NCBI RefSeq assembly: GCF_026013645.1
Contig: NZ_CP110224.1
Span: 1,240,001-1,304,000, forward strand
Direction of reading: 5' to 3'
Source: Virgibacillus natechei
GTDB taxonomy: Bacteria; Bacillota; Bacilli; Bacillales; Amphibacillaceae
Length of the DNA stretch: 64,000 bases
Made by a program: the position numbers and the translations under genes. The notes below the pieces were generated by a model. The model searched no databases and had not been told where the DNA came from. It saw only the letters and a list, made by a program, of their open reading frames with translations. Shown piece after piece: positions 7,984 through 18,000 of the stretch (positions are counted from its first letter, which is position 1; each line of letters opens with the position of its first letter).

Positions 7984-8172
7984 ACACGGAGACTCCTCGA
8001 AAATTCAGGACCAATTTTCTTCGTGCGATGCAATGCTGCCGTAGCCTTCCTTGTCCTGTGGGAAAGCGCAGTGGGAAGACCCCGCAGGAAAAAAGCGAAC
8101 TTCTTTTTTTTCGAGGAGGCTGAGCTCAAGCCCACGGAAAGCGTAGTGTTTTTCCGCAGCGGCACCATAATT
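7984..8172. repeat. Intergenic GC-richer palindromic repeat element
   Basis: This stretch is visibly richer in G+C than its surroundings. CTCCTCGAAAA (7993-8003) pairs with TTTTCGAGGAG (8108-8118), and phrases such as GGGAAAGCGCAGTGGGAAG, CCCCGCAGGAAAAAAGCG and ACGGAAAGCGTAGTG repeat a GAAAGCG core. It resembles the dispersed imperfect-palindrome elements common between Bacillaceae genes. Reading frames crossing it on both strands are by-products. The remainder of 8173-8390 is AT-rich and holds the leader of the next gene. Confidence 0.6.
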
Positions 8173-8395
8173 TATAATAACAGCTAGTTTGTCAACAATA
8201 GATTTTGATGAAGAGACCGAATTTTCAGTATTCACAAATATTGCCAGGTTCTTATTTTTGGTGTGGTCAAAGAAACACAGTAAAAAGGATAAATTTCTAC
8301 TTCAATGTAAAGATATACCATCATAATAAGGTTTCATCATTTCATTATTCTAGTATAATAGGCTTATAGTCTTATATATTGGGAGGAGAACCAAT

Positions 8396-9352
8396 GTGAA
8401 AAAGAAACGTTGGATAAAAATTGGTATAGGACTCTTTAGTGTCCTATTCATTATAAATGGCATTGCTAGCTTTTATTTTTATGATTTGGCAATTGAACGT
8501 AATGTAAAAGATTTTCTAGTAGGTAATGCGGATTTGGATGTTTCAGCAGAAGCAATGGATGTATTTACCGAGGGTGATTGGCGCCAGTGGTATCAGGATG
8601 AGAACTTTGAGCAGATGGAGATGACCTCTTATGATGGTTTGGAGCTTAAAGGCTATTTTCTAGAAGCAAAAGAGCCTACTGATAAAACTGTTGTATTAGC
8701 ACATGGGTACCTTGGACATGCGGGTGACATGGGGTTATACGGTCAATATTATTACGAAGAACTTGGCTATAATGTTTTCACAGCAGACTTACGTGGTCAT
8801 GGTGAAAGTGGCGGCGATTATATTGGATTTGGTTGGCATGACCGCATGGATTATACAGACTGGATTGACCAAATTATAGAAAAAGAGGGTCCGGAATCCC
8901 AAATTGTATTGCACGGGGTATCAATGGGAGCTGCAACCGTTTTAATGGCGAGTGGAGAAGTGTTACCTGATAACGTACAAGCAATTGTCGCAGATAGTCC
9001 GTATACGAGTGTGTATGAATTATTTGAGTACCAATTGAATCGTATGTTCCATTTACCTGCCTTCCCTGTGTTACCAAGTACGAGCCTGGTAACAAATATG
9101 CAGGCTGGATATACACTTAAAGAAGCTTCAACATTAGAGCAAGTGAAAAAGGCTGATGTGCCGATCTTATACGTTCATGGCGATGCGGATACGTTCGTAC
9201 CGACGGTAATGTCGCAGGAATTATATGATAAAACAAAAAGTGAAGCAGAGATGATAACGTTCGAAGGAGCGAATCACGGTGAGGCTTTCGTTATTCAGGA
9301 AGAAAGATATATAAATGAATTAAATCAATTTTTACAGAAGTATATGGACTAG
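8396..9352 (+). CDS. Membrane-anchored alpha/beta hydrolase (paralogue B)
   Basis: The start is GTG at 8396 behind GGGAGGAGAACCA; the overlapping ATG at 8394 is out of frame. Residues 7-28 form a membrane anchor. The hydrolase core has LAHGYLGHAGD, DLRGHGESGGDYIGFGWHDR, the nucleophile GVSMG near 175, DADTFVP near 263 and GANHGEAF near 293. It aligns along its full 318 residues with the protein at 964-1911, so the two are duplicates that have diverged. The substrate is unknown; a surface location is inferred from the single N-terminal helix. Confidence 0.85.
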   Translation: MKKKRWIKIGIGLFSVLFIINGIASFYFYDLAIERNVKDFLVGNADLDVSAEAMDVFTEGDWRQWYQDENFEQMEMTSYDGLELKGYFLEAKEPTDKTVVLAHGYLGHAGDMGLYGQYYYEELGYNVFTADLRGHGESGGDYIGFGWHDRMDYTDWIDQIIEKEGPESQIVLHGVSMGAATVLMASGEVLPDNVQAIVADSPYTSVYELFEYQLNRMFHLPAFPVLPSTSLVTNMQAGYTLKEASTLEQVKKADVPILYVHGDADTFVPTVMSQELYDKTKSEAEMITFEGANHGEAFVIQEERYINELNQFLQKYMD

Positions 9353-9357
9353 AATGT

Positions 9358-9396
9358 GAGGGTTTTCTGTTAAGTGGCAGGGAACCCTCTTTCTTT
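9358..9396 (+). terminator. Intrinsic terminator of hydrolase B
   Basis: GAGGGTT and AACCCTC form the stem with CTG/CAG extending it; TTTCTTT follows. Confidence 0.65.
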
Positions 9397-9402
9397 ATGC
9401 TG

Positions 9403-9576
9403 TTTAACGGACAGATCGGTTTAATACGACACGTCTTGGGATTGCGAGCAAATGCTCATCCCACCGAAAACCTTTGGGACTACGATTACTCGCCCCACCA
9501 AAAACACCTGTGCGTTCACCGGCTAGGGTCGCGACGTCCTGTCGCAACGCCGGCATTAGCACGTCCAGTGCGTTGA
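9403..9576. repeat. Dispersed repeat A, longest copy
   Basis: It begins TTTAACGGACAGATCGG and contains ACACGTC, TTGGGATTGCGAGC, AAATGCTCATCCCACCGAAA and a second CCCCACCAAAA phrase. Shorter relatives lie at 22822, 36751 and 42206. It fills the gap between hydrolase B and the argC promoter, has no reading frame and is richer in G+C than its flanks. Confidence 0.6.
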
Positions 9577-9611
9577 AACTCTAATGAATGAAGTTTACTT
9601 ATACAATAAAA

Positions 9612-9673
9612 TGCATAATTATAAATATAAACTTATAAATATGCTTGCATAATTATCTTTTGAGGTTTATAAT
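9612..9673 (+). promoter_or_regulatory. argC promoter with two probable ARG boxes
   Basis: TTGCAT (9645-9650) and TATAAT (9668-9673) are 17 bases apart. The 11-mer TGCATAATTAT occurs at 9612 and again at 9646, the second copy overlying the -35 hexamer. AhrC/ArgR of bacilli binds AT-rich boxes of this kind, and the position would block RNA polymerase when arginine is present. The binding protein is inferred. Confidence 0.65.
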
Positions 9674-9710
9674 AATCAATAATCAGAAGTGAAACGAAAG
9701 GAAGATAGCT

Positions 9711-10751
9711 TTGAAAAACGTAGCAATTATTGGTGGTACCGGGTACGGGGCAATTGAATTAATACGGCTGCTGCATGCTCATGAACATATGCAGGTAAAG
9801 AAAATCATTTCACATTCAGAGCACGGTGAACAACTTGCATCCATCTACCCGCATTTGACTGATTTTATAGATTATCCAATGGAAGAGTTAGAGATTGAAA
9901 GTTTAAAAGCAGATATCGATATTGTGTTTTTTGCGACACCGGCTGGAGTATCAAAACAACTTATTCCTAAATTAGAAGATTCCCAGCTACAATGCATTGA
10001 CCTATCAGGGGATTTGCGAATCACGGATCGATCGCAATATGAATCCTGGTATGGAGGAGGAGCGGCACCACAAGAAACGTTGGACCATGCAGTATATGGA
10101 TTGTCGGAGGTTTACAGGGAAAAGGTGAAAGAAGCGAAAATTCTATCCAATCCAGGATGTTACCCAACGTCCAGTTTACTTGGACTTATACCAGCACTGG
10201 AGGAAAATATTATTACCTCCCATCCCATTATTATTGATGGGAAAACCGGTGTATCTGGAGCAGGAAAAAGCCCGACTGCTATGACTCATTTTTCAGAAAC
10301 AAACGATAACGTTAAGCCGTATAAAATCGCCAAACATAAACATATTCCGGAAATAGATCAATATTTATCAGCAGTTGCAAGTGAGCCAATTGCGGTTACG
10401 TTTGCAGCACATCTCATTCCGATGACGCGCGGCTTAATCTGTACGATGTATGCACAGCTAAGGAAAGACATTTCTACAAAAGAAGTGATTGATCTGTATA
10501 AATCTTTTTATCAGTCCGATCCCTTTGTACGAATTCGCGCAGAAGGAGGGTTCCCAACGACTAAAGATGTCTATGGGAGTAATTTCTGTGATATAGGAAT
10601 ACAGGTTGATGAAAGAACAAATCAGCTCATTATTGTATCTGCAATTGATAATTTAGTTAAAGGTGCTTCTGGTCAAGCGATTCAGAATGCAAATTTAATG
10701 AATGGTTGGGATGAACAGCACGGATTAAATAGTTTACCAATATACCCATAA
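9711..10751 (+). CDS. argC: N-acetyl-gamma-glutamyl-phosphate reductase
   Basis: It reduces N-acetylglutamyl-5-phosphate with NADPH, the third step of arginine synthesis in the cytoplasm. A TTG start at 9711 follows AAAGGAAG. The 346 residues begin with the nucleotide-binding NVAIIGGTGYGAIELIRLL; the active-site Cys is in NPGCYPT near residue 151, and HKHIPEIDQ with the conserved His follows near 208. Full family length. It is the first gene of argCJBD-carAB-argF, 16 bases before argJ, under the operator-bearing promoter at 9612-9673. Confidence 0.97.
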   Translation: MKNVAIIGGTGYGAIELIRLLHAHEHMQVKKIISHSEHGEQLASIYPHLTDFIDYPMEELEIESLKADIDIVFFATPAGVSKQLIPKLEDSQLQCIDLSGDLRITDRSQYESWYGGGAAPQETLDHAVYGLSEVYREKVKEAKILSNPGCYPTSSLLGLIPALEENIITSHPIIIDGKTGVSGAGKSPTAMTHFSETNDNVKPYKIAKHKHIPEIDQYLSAVASEPIAVTFAAHLIPMTRGLICTMYAQLRKDISTKEVIDLYKSFYQSDPFVRIRAEGGFPTTKDVYGSNFCDIGIQVDERTNQLIIVSAIDNLVKGASGQAIQNANLMNGWDEQHGLNSLPIYP

Positions 10752-10767
10752 GAAAGGATGAAAATAG

Positions 10768-11994
10768 ATGGTTGCTGTAACAGATAAAGAGATTCATATC
10801 ATAAAAAACGGAAATGTAACGAGTCCACATGGTTTTTCCGCAGGAGGATTACACACAGGAATACGAAAAACAAAACTGGATTTTGGCTGGATTCATTCTG
10901 ACAATCCTGCAACTGTAGCAGGCGTCTATACCTTAAATACTTTTCAGGCAGCTCCTCTTAAAGTGACAAAAGAAAGTATTGAAAAAGATAATAAAATTCA
11001 AACCGTAGTTGTTAACTCAGGTGTTGCTAATTCCTGCACAGGAAAACAGGGGATGTCTGACGCGTTGGAAATGCAAAAATTAACGGCTGATAAAATGAAT
11101 GTTTCTACCGATCATGTTGCTGTAGCATCAACTGGTCTCATCGGTGTCCCCCTTCCAATGGACAACATTCGTACAGGGATAGAAGCGATGACAAATAGGG
11201 AACACTATTCTCCTGCTAATTTTGCTACTGCGATTTTAACAACCGATACGGTGACGAAACATATGGCAGTACAAATAGAAATTGATGGAGAAACCATTAC
11301 AATTGGTGGAGCAGCAAAGGGTTCTGGCATGATCGACCCGAATATGGCGACAATGCTTTCTTTTATTACGACGGATGCCGTGATAGATCATGAAAGTTTG
11401 CAAAAGGCCTTAAAACATACGACAAACCAAACATTTAATATGATTACAGTTGATGGTGATTCTAGCACAAACGATATGGTTTTGGTTATGGCAAACGGAC
11501 AACAGAATAATAGCGTATTAAATGAGTCTCATCCCCAATGGAATGATTTTTTACAAGCATTCCAGTACGTCTGTGAGGGACTGTCTAAACAGATTGCCAG
11601 AGACGGGGAAGGGGCAACGAAACTGATCGAAGTAAACGTGACAGGAGCCGCTTCAAATGAAACTGCAAGTCAGGTTGCCAAGGCAGTTATTTCTTCCAGT
11701 CTAGTGAAAACTGCTATCTATGGATCAGATCCGAACTGGGGACGAATTATAACTGCTGTGGGATATAGTGAACAGCCTGTTGACCCTGATAAAGTATCTG
11801 TATCACTTGGGGAGATTGCGGTTGTAGAATCAGGGCTTCCAGTAGATTTTGATGAAAATGAAGGGAAGCAGTACTTAGAGAATGAAACAGTCAAACTGAA
11901 TGTAGATTTACAAGATGGACCCTATGAGGCGACTGCATGGGGCTGTGATTTAACCTATGATTACGTCAAAATTAATGCTTCTTATCGAACGTGA
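10768..11994 (+). CDS. argJ: Bifunctional glutamate N-acetyltransferase/ornithine acetyltransferase
   Basis: It moves the acetyl group from N-acetylornithine to glutamate, closing the acetyl cycle, and usually also makes N-acetylglutamate from acetyl-CoA. The 408-residue precursor cleaves itself at the Ala-Thr bond inside KGSGMIDPNMATMLSF; the new N-terminal Thr (near residue 195) is the nucleophile. VVVNSGVANSCTGKQG and the C-terminal SDPNWGRIITAVGYS are conserved. ATG at 10768 follows AGAAAGGATG. An acetyl cycle fits the absence of argE and argA from the operon. Confidence 0.97.
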   Translation: MVAVTDKEIHIIKNGNVTSPHGFSAGGLHTGIRKTKLDFGWIHSDNPATVAGVYTLNTFQAAPLKVTKESIEKDNKIQTVVVNSGVANSCTGKQGMSDALEMQKLTADKMNVSTDHVAVASTGLIGVPLPMDNIRTGIEAMTNREHYSPANFATAILTTDTVTKHMAVQIEIDGETITIGGAAKGSGMIDPNMATMLSFITTDAVIDHESLQKALKHTTNQTFNMITVDGDSSTNDMVLVMANGQQNNSVLNESHPQWNDFLQAFQYVCEGLSKQIARDGEGATKLIEVNVTGAASNETASQVAKAVISSSLVKTAIYGSDPNWGRIITAVGYSEQPVDPDKVSVSLGEIAVVESGLPVDFDENEGKQYLENETVKLNVDLQDGPYEATAWGCDLTYDYVKINASYRT

Positions 11995-12004
11995 GGTGCG
12001 AGTG

Positions 12005-12805
12005 ATGAATTGTATTGTTTTAAAAATGGGTGGCAGTATTTTAGAAAAGCTTCCGGACTCCTTCTATGAGATGATCGTTGACTTAAAGAAAACGGGTGTA
12101 TGTGAACCTGTGATTGTTCACGGGGGAGGACCAGGAATTAATCGAATGTTACACCAATTGAAAGTGGAAAGTCCGTTCGTCGATGGTCTTCGAGTGACGA
12201 CAAAAGAAGTATTAGATGTTGCTGAGATGGTGATGAGCGGATCGATTAATAAAAGTATTGTCAGCAACCTACAAAAGGCAGGGGGAGTAGCATATGGAAC
12301 AAGTGGCGTGGATGGCTCCTTGTTACAAGCGACTCCGTTCGATCCTACAGGAGCACTAGGTTATGTCGGGGAAGTAGCCAGTGTGAATGATGATTGGCTA
12401 AAGGTCATTATGAGTCATGGAATTCCGGTTATTTCACCAATTGGTATCGATCAATCAGGCCAGCGATACAATATTAATGGTGATATGGCTGCCGCAGCCG
12501 TTGCTCAAAGCTTGAAAGGAAAGCTTGCACTGATCAGTGATATACCTGGCGTAATGGAGACAATTTCAGGCAAGCAGGTGATCCATCCTGTGCTTACAAA
12601 AGAACAAATTGATGAAAAAATTAAAACGGGTGTTATCTATGGTGGAATGATTCCAAAAATAAAGTCGGCTATGGACGGATTATCGGCCGGCGCAACAGAA
12701 TCCGTTATCTTAAATGGATTAACACCTGCTGATCTGAAAAATTATATAGAAGGAAAAGAAGCAGGCACAAAAATAATAGCCGAGAAGGAGGCAAATCATG
12801 TCTGA
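12005..12805 (+). CDS. argB: Acetylglutamate kinase
   Basis: It phosphorylates N-acetylglutamate. The frame is open from 11957 inside argJ, but ATG at 12005 has GAGGTG seven bases upstream, giving 266 residues starting MNCIVLKMGGS. The amino-acid-kinase fold shows KMGGSILEKL, the substrate loop VIVHGGGPGINRML, RVTTKEVLDVAEMVMSG and the ATP-site GVIYGGMIPKI near the end. Its last bases overlap the argD start by eight, indicating coupling. Whether arginine inhibits it cannot be judged from the sequence. Confidence 0.96.
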   Translation: MNCIVLKMGGSILEKLPDSFYEMIVDLKKTGVCEPVIVHGGGPGINRMLHQLKVESPFVDGLRVTTKEVLDVAEMVMSGSINKSIVSNLQKAGGVAYGTSGVDGSLLQATPFDPTGALGYVGEVASVNDDWLKVIMSHGIPVISPIGIDQSGQRYNINGDMAAAAVAQSLKGKLALISDIPGVMETISGKQVIHPVLTKEQIDEKIKTGVIYGGMIPKIKSAMDGLSAGATESVILNGLTPADLKNYIEGKEAGTKIIAEKEANHV

Positions 12806-14000
12806 AACTGTGACAACTCCAACCACGTCAGCAGTAATGAATACGTACGGACGGTTTCCTATAACACTAGTAAAAGGAAAAGGCAGCTACGTGTGGGATG
12901 ATAATGATGAAAAATTCCTTGATTACACTTCTGGCATCGCCACCTGCAATTTAGGGCATGTTCCAGAACAGGTTAAGTCTAAAGTTATGGAACAACTTGA
13001 TACATTATGGCATTGTTCCAATCTCTATGATATACCTTCCCAACAAGAACTGGCAACTGTATTAGCAGAGAACAGTTGTTTTGATAAGGTGTTTTTTTGC
13101 AATAGTGGTGCGGAAGCAAATGAATCCGCGATTAAAATAGCAAAAAAATATGCGAAGGATAAAGGTCATTCGAAAAAGACAGAGTTCGTAACATTCCATA
13201 ATTCATTTCATGGTCGTACAGGAACGACAATGGCAGCAACAGGACAGGAAAAAATTCAACAAGGGTTCACTCCGTTAACACCTGGCTTTCGTTATTTGCC
13301 ATTTAATGATGCGAATGCGCTCGCGCAAATAAATGACCAACAAACAACTGCAGTTATTTTGGAACTCGTCCAGGGCGAAGGGGGAGTATACCCTGCCGAG
13401 CAAGCTTGGATTAAGCAGCTGGAAGCGTTATGTAAGAAGGAAGATATTCTACTAATTATAGATGAAATTCAAACAGGGATTGGAAGAACAGGGACATTGT
13501 TTGCCTATGAACAATATGGAATTGAGCCGGATGTTATAACGGTGGCAAAAGGATTAGGATCCGGTTTTCCAGTAGGTGCGATGCTAGCAAAAGAAGCTGT
13601 TGCTAATTCATTTCAGCCCGGAACCCATGGAAGTACCTTTGGCGGAAATCCACTAGCGATGAGTGCTGGCTTGGCAACCATAGATACAATTCTAAGCGAA
13701 GATATACTTCCGGAAGTAAGTGCTAAAGGGTTATGGTTAACGAGCAAATTAGAAGAATTGCAGCAGGAGTTTTCTAGTATTGAACAAGTAAGAGGTCTTG
13801 GCCTTCTAATAGGCATTCAATTGTCAACTGACGCGAAAGTTTTGATAAGTGAATGTAGAAAAAGAGGATTACTCGTTCTTCCTGCAGGAGCAAATGTACT
13901 CAGAGTTTTGCCTCCCTTAACCACAACATATGAAGAGTTAGAACGTTTTGTTGATACACTTAAGCAAATTTTAACCGAGTTAGAGGTGAGTTTACCATGA
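12798..14000 (+). CDS. argD: Acetylornithine aminotransferase
   Basis: A class III PLP transaminase that converts N-acetylglutamate semialdehyde to N-acetylornithine with glutamate. ATG at 12798 follows GAGAAGGAGG. In 400 residues it shows FFCNSGAEANESAIKIAKKY for phosphate binding, FHGRTG, the cofactor Asp in LLIIDEIQTGIGRTG, and the Schiff-base Lys in VAKGLGSGFPVGAM near residue 250. HGSTFGGNPLAM binds the cofactor from the other subunit. Its stop overlaps the carA start (ATGA). Confidence 0.96.
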   Translation: MSETVTTPTTSAVMNTYGRFPITLVKGKGSYVWDDNDEKFLDYTSGIATCNLGHVPEQVKSKVMEQLDTLWHCSNLYDIPSQQELATVLAENSCFDKVFFCNSGAEANESAIKIAKKYAKDKGHSKKTEFVTFHNSFHGRTGTTMAATGQEKIQQGFTPLTPGFRYLPFNDANALAQINDQQTTAVILELVQGEGGVYPAEQAWIKQLEALCKKEDILLIIDEIQTGIGRTGTLFAYEQYGIEPDVITVAKGLGSGFPVGAMLAKEAVANSFQPGTHGSTFGGNPLAMSAGLATIDTILSEDILPEVSAKGLWLTSKLEELQQEFSSIEQVRGLGLLIGIQLSTDAKVLISECRKRGLLVLPAGANVLRVLPPLTTTYEELERFVDTLKQILTELEVSLP

Positions 14001-15097
14001 CGAAGGGTTATCTTGTTTTAGAAACGGGTGAAGCATTCAGCGGGGATTGGATCGGTGCTGAGCGTGAGATAGCTGGGGAGCTCGTTTTTAATACGAGTAT
14101 GACAGGGTATCAGGAAATGGTAACAGATCCATCCTACGCAGGACAAATTTTAACATTTACCTATCCTTCCATTGGCAATTGTGGTGTTAACGGGGAAGAT
14201 GAGGAAAGTAAAAGTATCTCCGTTTCAGCCGTGATTGCAAGCGATATTTGTGAGGAACCTAGTCATTATCAATCGACTAGAACGTTTTCAGAGGAATTAA
14301 AGCAGGCGAATATTCCTGGCCTAACGAATGTGGATACACGTGCATTAGTTGCGGTTATTCGTAAACATCATACCGTTCGTGGGAAAATTGTCGCAGAATG
14401 GAATAAGGATTCACCGCTAATCGAATGGAAAGAGAAGGACAGTCTGGGTTTAATACGTGATGTTGCAATAAAGAGGTCCGAAACGTATGGAAATGGATCG
14501 TATCATGTGGTTCTCGTTGACTTTGGTTATAAAAAATCTATTGTAGATGCTTTACTGGAACAAAATTGTACCGTAACAATCGTTCCGTATGATACATCAT
14601 TAGAAGCAATTGAAGCACTTGATCCAGACGGAATCTTATTAAGCAATGGACCTGGAGATCCAATCGAGATGACGACTTTTCTCCTAAAGATAAAAACATT
14701 GACCAAAAATTATCCTACACTAGGTATTGGTTTGGGGCACCAGCTTATTGCATTAGCTCATGGTGGAAAAACGAAGAAAATGCCTGTTGGACATCGTGGG
14801 GGTAATTATCCGGTAAAAGAGTTAGGAACAGGTAAAGTTCGAATGACATCACAAAATCATGGTTATGTAGTGGAAGAAGACAGTGTGGATAACCAGGTTT
14901 TTCAAGCAATATTCCGAAACGTAAATGATAAGTCTCTCGAAGGGATGAAGCATGTCAGTCTTCCTGTTCAATCGGTTCAATTTCATCCGGAAGCACATCC
15001 AGGCCCAAGTGATACAGCATATATTTTTGAAAGATTTGTACAACAGGTAGCTACATGGGGAGGGAGCAAGTATGCGGAAACATCACTCATTCAATAA
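13997..15097 (+). CDS. carA: Carbamoyl-phosphate synthase small subunit, nucleophile Cys replaced
   Basis: The glutamine amidotransferase subunit normally hydrolyses glutamine and sends ammonia to CarB. The 366 residues contain the N-terminal CPSase domain (NTSMTGYQEMVTDPSYAGQI, NVDTRALVAVIR) and a class I GATase domain with SNGPGDP, SQNHGYVV and FHPEAHPG carrying the His-Glu pair. The nucleophile elbow, normally G-I-C-L-G-H-Q, reads LGIGLGHQL: codon 245 (14729-14731) is GGT instead of TGT/TGC. Unless this is a sequencing error, glutaminase activity should be lost and the complex would depend on free ammonia. Overlaps argD by four bases and carB by 26. Confidence 0.93.
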   Translation: MTKGYLVLETGEAFSGDWIGAEREIAGELVFNTSMTGYQEMVTDPSYAGQILTFTYPSIGNCGVNGEDEESKSISVSAVIASDICEEPSHYQSTRTFSEELKQANIPGLTNVDTRALVAVIRKHHTVRGKIVAEWNKDSPLIEWKEKDSLGLIRDVAIKRSETYGNGSYHVVLVDFGYKKSIVDALLEQNCTVTIVPYDTSLEAIEALDPDGILLSNGPGDPIEMTTFLLKIKTLTKNYPTLGIGLGHQLIALAHGGKTKKMPVGHRGGNYPVKELGTGKVRMTSQNHGYVVEEDSVDNQVFQAIFRNVNDKSLEGMKHVSLPVQSVQFHPEAHPGPSDTAYIFERFVQQVATWGGSKYAETSLIQ

Positions 15098-18000
15098 AGT
15101 TTTGGTAATTGGTTCCGGCCCAATCGTAATTGGTCAGGCAGCAGAATTTGACTATGCTGGTACACAAGCTTGTCTGGCATTAAAAGAAGAAGGCATTGAA
15201 GTTGTCTTAGTAAATAATAACCCAGCAACGATAATGACGGATAAAGATATAGCGGATCATGTTTACATGGAACCTCTCCAAGTGGATACATTGGAAAAAG
15301 TTATTGCAGAAGAAAAGCCTGATGGAATGATCGGAACATTGGGCGGGCAAACGGGACTAAACTTAACCGTGGAACTTTATGAGAAAGGTATTCTTGACCA
15401 CTATAATGTGGAGCTGTTAGGTACGTCCGTCCCGTCGATACAAAAGGGCGAGAGTCGAGAGTTATTTCGTAACCTTATGCTAGAGATTGATGAACCCATT
15501 TCTGATTCAAAAATTATCGAATCCGTCGAAGAAGGAATTGAATTTATCCAGGAGATTGGTTATCCAGTAATCTTACGCCCTGCCTATACGCTTGGAGGTG
15601 AAGGTGGGGGATTTGCATATAATGATGCGGAATATGTAGATTTTCTAAATAAAGGATTATCATTAAGCCCAATTAATCAGGTGCTAGTCGAGAAAAGTAT
15701 TAAAGGATGGAAAGAAATTGAATATGAAGTAATGCGAGATGCTAATGATACCTGTGTGATAGTTTGTAATATGGAGAACATGGATCCTGTAGGTGTTCAT
15801 ACTGGGGATTCGATTGTAACTGCACCTTCTCAAACGTTATCAGATGTTCAGTATCAGATGTTGCGAACCTCTTCACTTAAGGTTATCCGTGCTTTAGATG
15901 TTGTTGGAGGTTGCAATATTCAATTTGCCCTGAACCCAGAATCCAATGAGTATTGTATTATCGAAGTAAATCCACGGGTAAGCAGGTCGTCGGCATTAGC
16001 GTCAAAAGCTACTGGTTATCCAATTGCTCGTATCGCTACAAAATGTGCCATTGGCTACCCATTAGATGAGATTCTTAACCCGATTACGGGAAATACGTAT
16101 GCATCGTTTGAACCAGCCTTGGATTATGTTGTCGTAAAGCTACCACGTTTTCCATTTGATAAATTCACAGAGGCAGACCGAACGCTAGGAACACAAATGA
16201 AAGCTACTGGTGAAGTAATGGCGATTGATCGAACATTTGAAGGAGCGCTGAATAAGGCAATCCGTTCTTTAGAAATGAATGTGTACAGTCTTCATTGGCC
16301 AGGAATGAATGTATATAGTCAGGATAAACTAACGGAACTTCTTTCAACGCCTAACGATTTACGACTATTTGCTATTGCTGAAGCTTTTACAAGGGAAATG
16401 AAATTGGATGACTTGATCAAATTAACAGCAATTGATTGCTGGTTTCTAAGAAAAATTCAAAAAATAATCCAATTTGAACAATCGCTGCTAGCGTATAGTT
16501 GGCCACATGTACCGGAGGAAATACTGAAAGAGGCCAAGCAGCTGAATATTAGTGATAAACGGGTTGCAGAATTAGTTGAGACAACACCTAGACTGCTTCG
16601 AACAGCATATAAAGAACGATCTATTAAACCGGCTTATAAATTAGTAGATACATGTGCAGGAGAATTTGATGCGATCACACCTTATTATTATTCCACATGG
16701 AATGGAAATGATGAAGTTATCACAAATGACGAGCGTAAGAAAATACTTGTCTTAGGGTCAGGTCCTATCCGCATTGGCCAAGGTGTGGAATTTGATTATT
16801 GTTCGGTTCATGCAGCATTAGCTGTGAAAAAAATGGGATATGATGCTGTCGTTATCAATAACAATCCGGAAACAGTCAGCACTGATTATACTGTCGCAGA
16901 TCGTTTATATTTTGAACCATTAGCACTTGAGGATGTTCTAGGTGTTATTGAAAAAGAAAATATAACTGGTGTGCTCATTCAATTCGGTGGACAAACGGCA
17001 ATTAATCTAGCAAATGATTTGGAAGATGAAGGGATACATGTGTTAGGTACAAAACCAGCACAAATTGATCAAATGGAAGATCGGGAGCAGTTCTATGAGG
17101 TGTTAAACCAATTAAATATCCCGCATATTGCAGGGCATATTGTCCATGGAACGGGTGAATTATCATCAGCAGCTACTGATTTAGGTTTCCCGGTAATCAT
17201 TCGTCCTTCCTATGTTATTGGCGGGCAATCTATGTTTGTATGCTACAATCATAACGAATTAGAGCAATATGTGAAACGAATACAGAAGGATACAAACGAC
17301 AGTTGTTGGCCGTTATTAATCGATCAATATATTTCTGGTTTGGAATGCGAAATTGACGTAATCAGTGATGGAAAAGACATCGTCATACCAGGAATTTTTG
17401 AACACTTGGAAAAAGCTGGCGTACATTCTGGGGATAGTATAACGAGTTTCCCACCTGTTTCTTTAGCGGAACAAACGAAAAATACGATAGTTGACTATAC
17501 GCGTAAGATAAGCCAAACGGTGCCGATTATCGGAATGATGAATATACAATTTGTTATTCAACATGAAACGGTTTACGTATTAGAAGTGAATCCGCGATCA
17601 TCGAGAACCGTACCAATAATGAGTAAAGTAACGGATATTCCGATGATTGAATGGGCGGTTCGGACGCAATTAGGTACACTGCTGACAGAAATGACAACGG
17701 ATTTAGCATTACTACCAGAACCAGTTTATCACACCATAAAAGCACCGATCTTCTCAGCCAGTAAACTGAAAGATGTGGATCATGCATTAGGACCGGAAAT
17801 GAAATCAACGGGTGAGATCATCGGATTAGGCTGGAATCAAAAAGAAGCATTAAAAAAGGCATCGCCTATTATTGATTATCTCGAGGGACCAAATCAGGAT
17901 AGATTACAGGTTTTTGTTTCTGTGTCAGACCGTATGAAATCGGAAAGTGTTGCTATTATTACCGAATTTATAAACTTAGGTGCTAACATTACAGCAACAG

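Noticed and set aside
7936..8235. Three frames of 76-83 codons crossing the palindromic element
   Set aside because: Both strands are open only because the repeat lacks stops; no SD or family.
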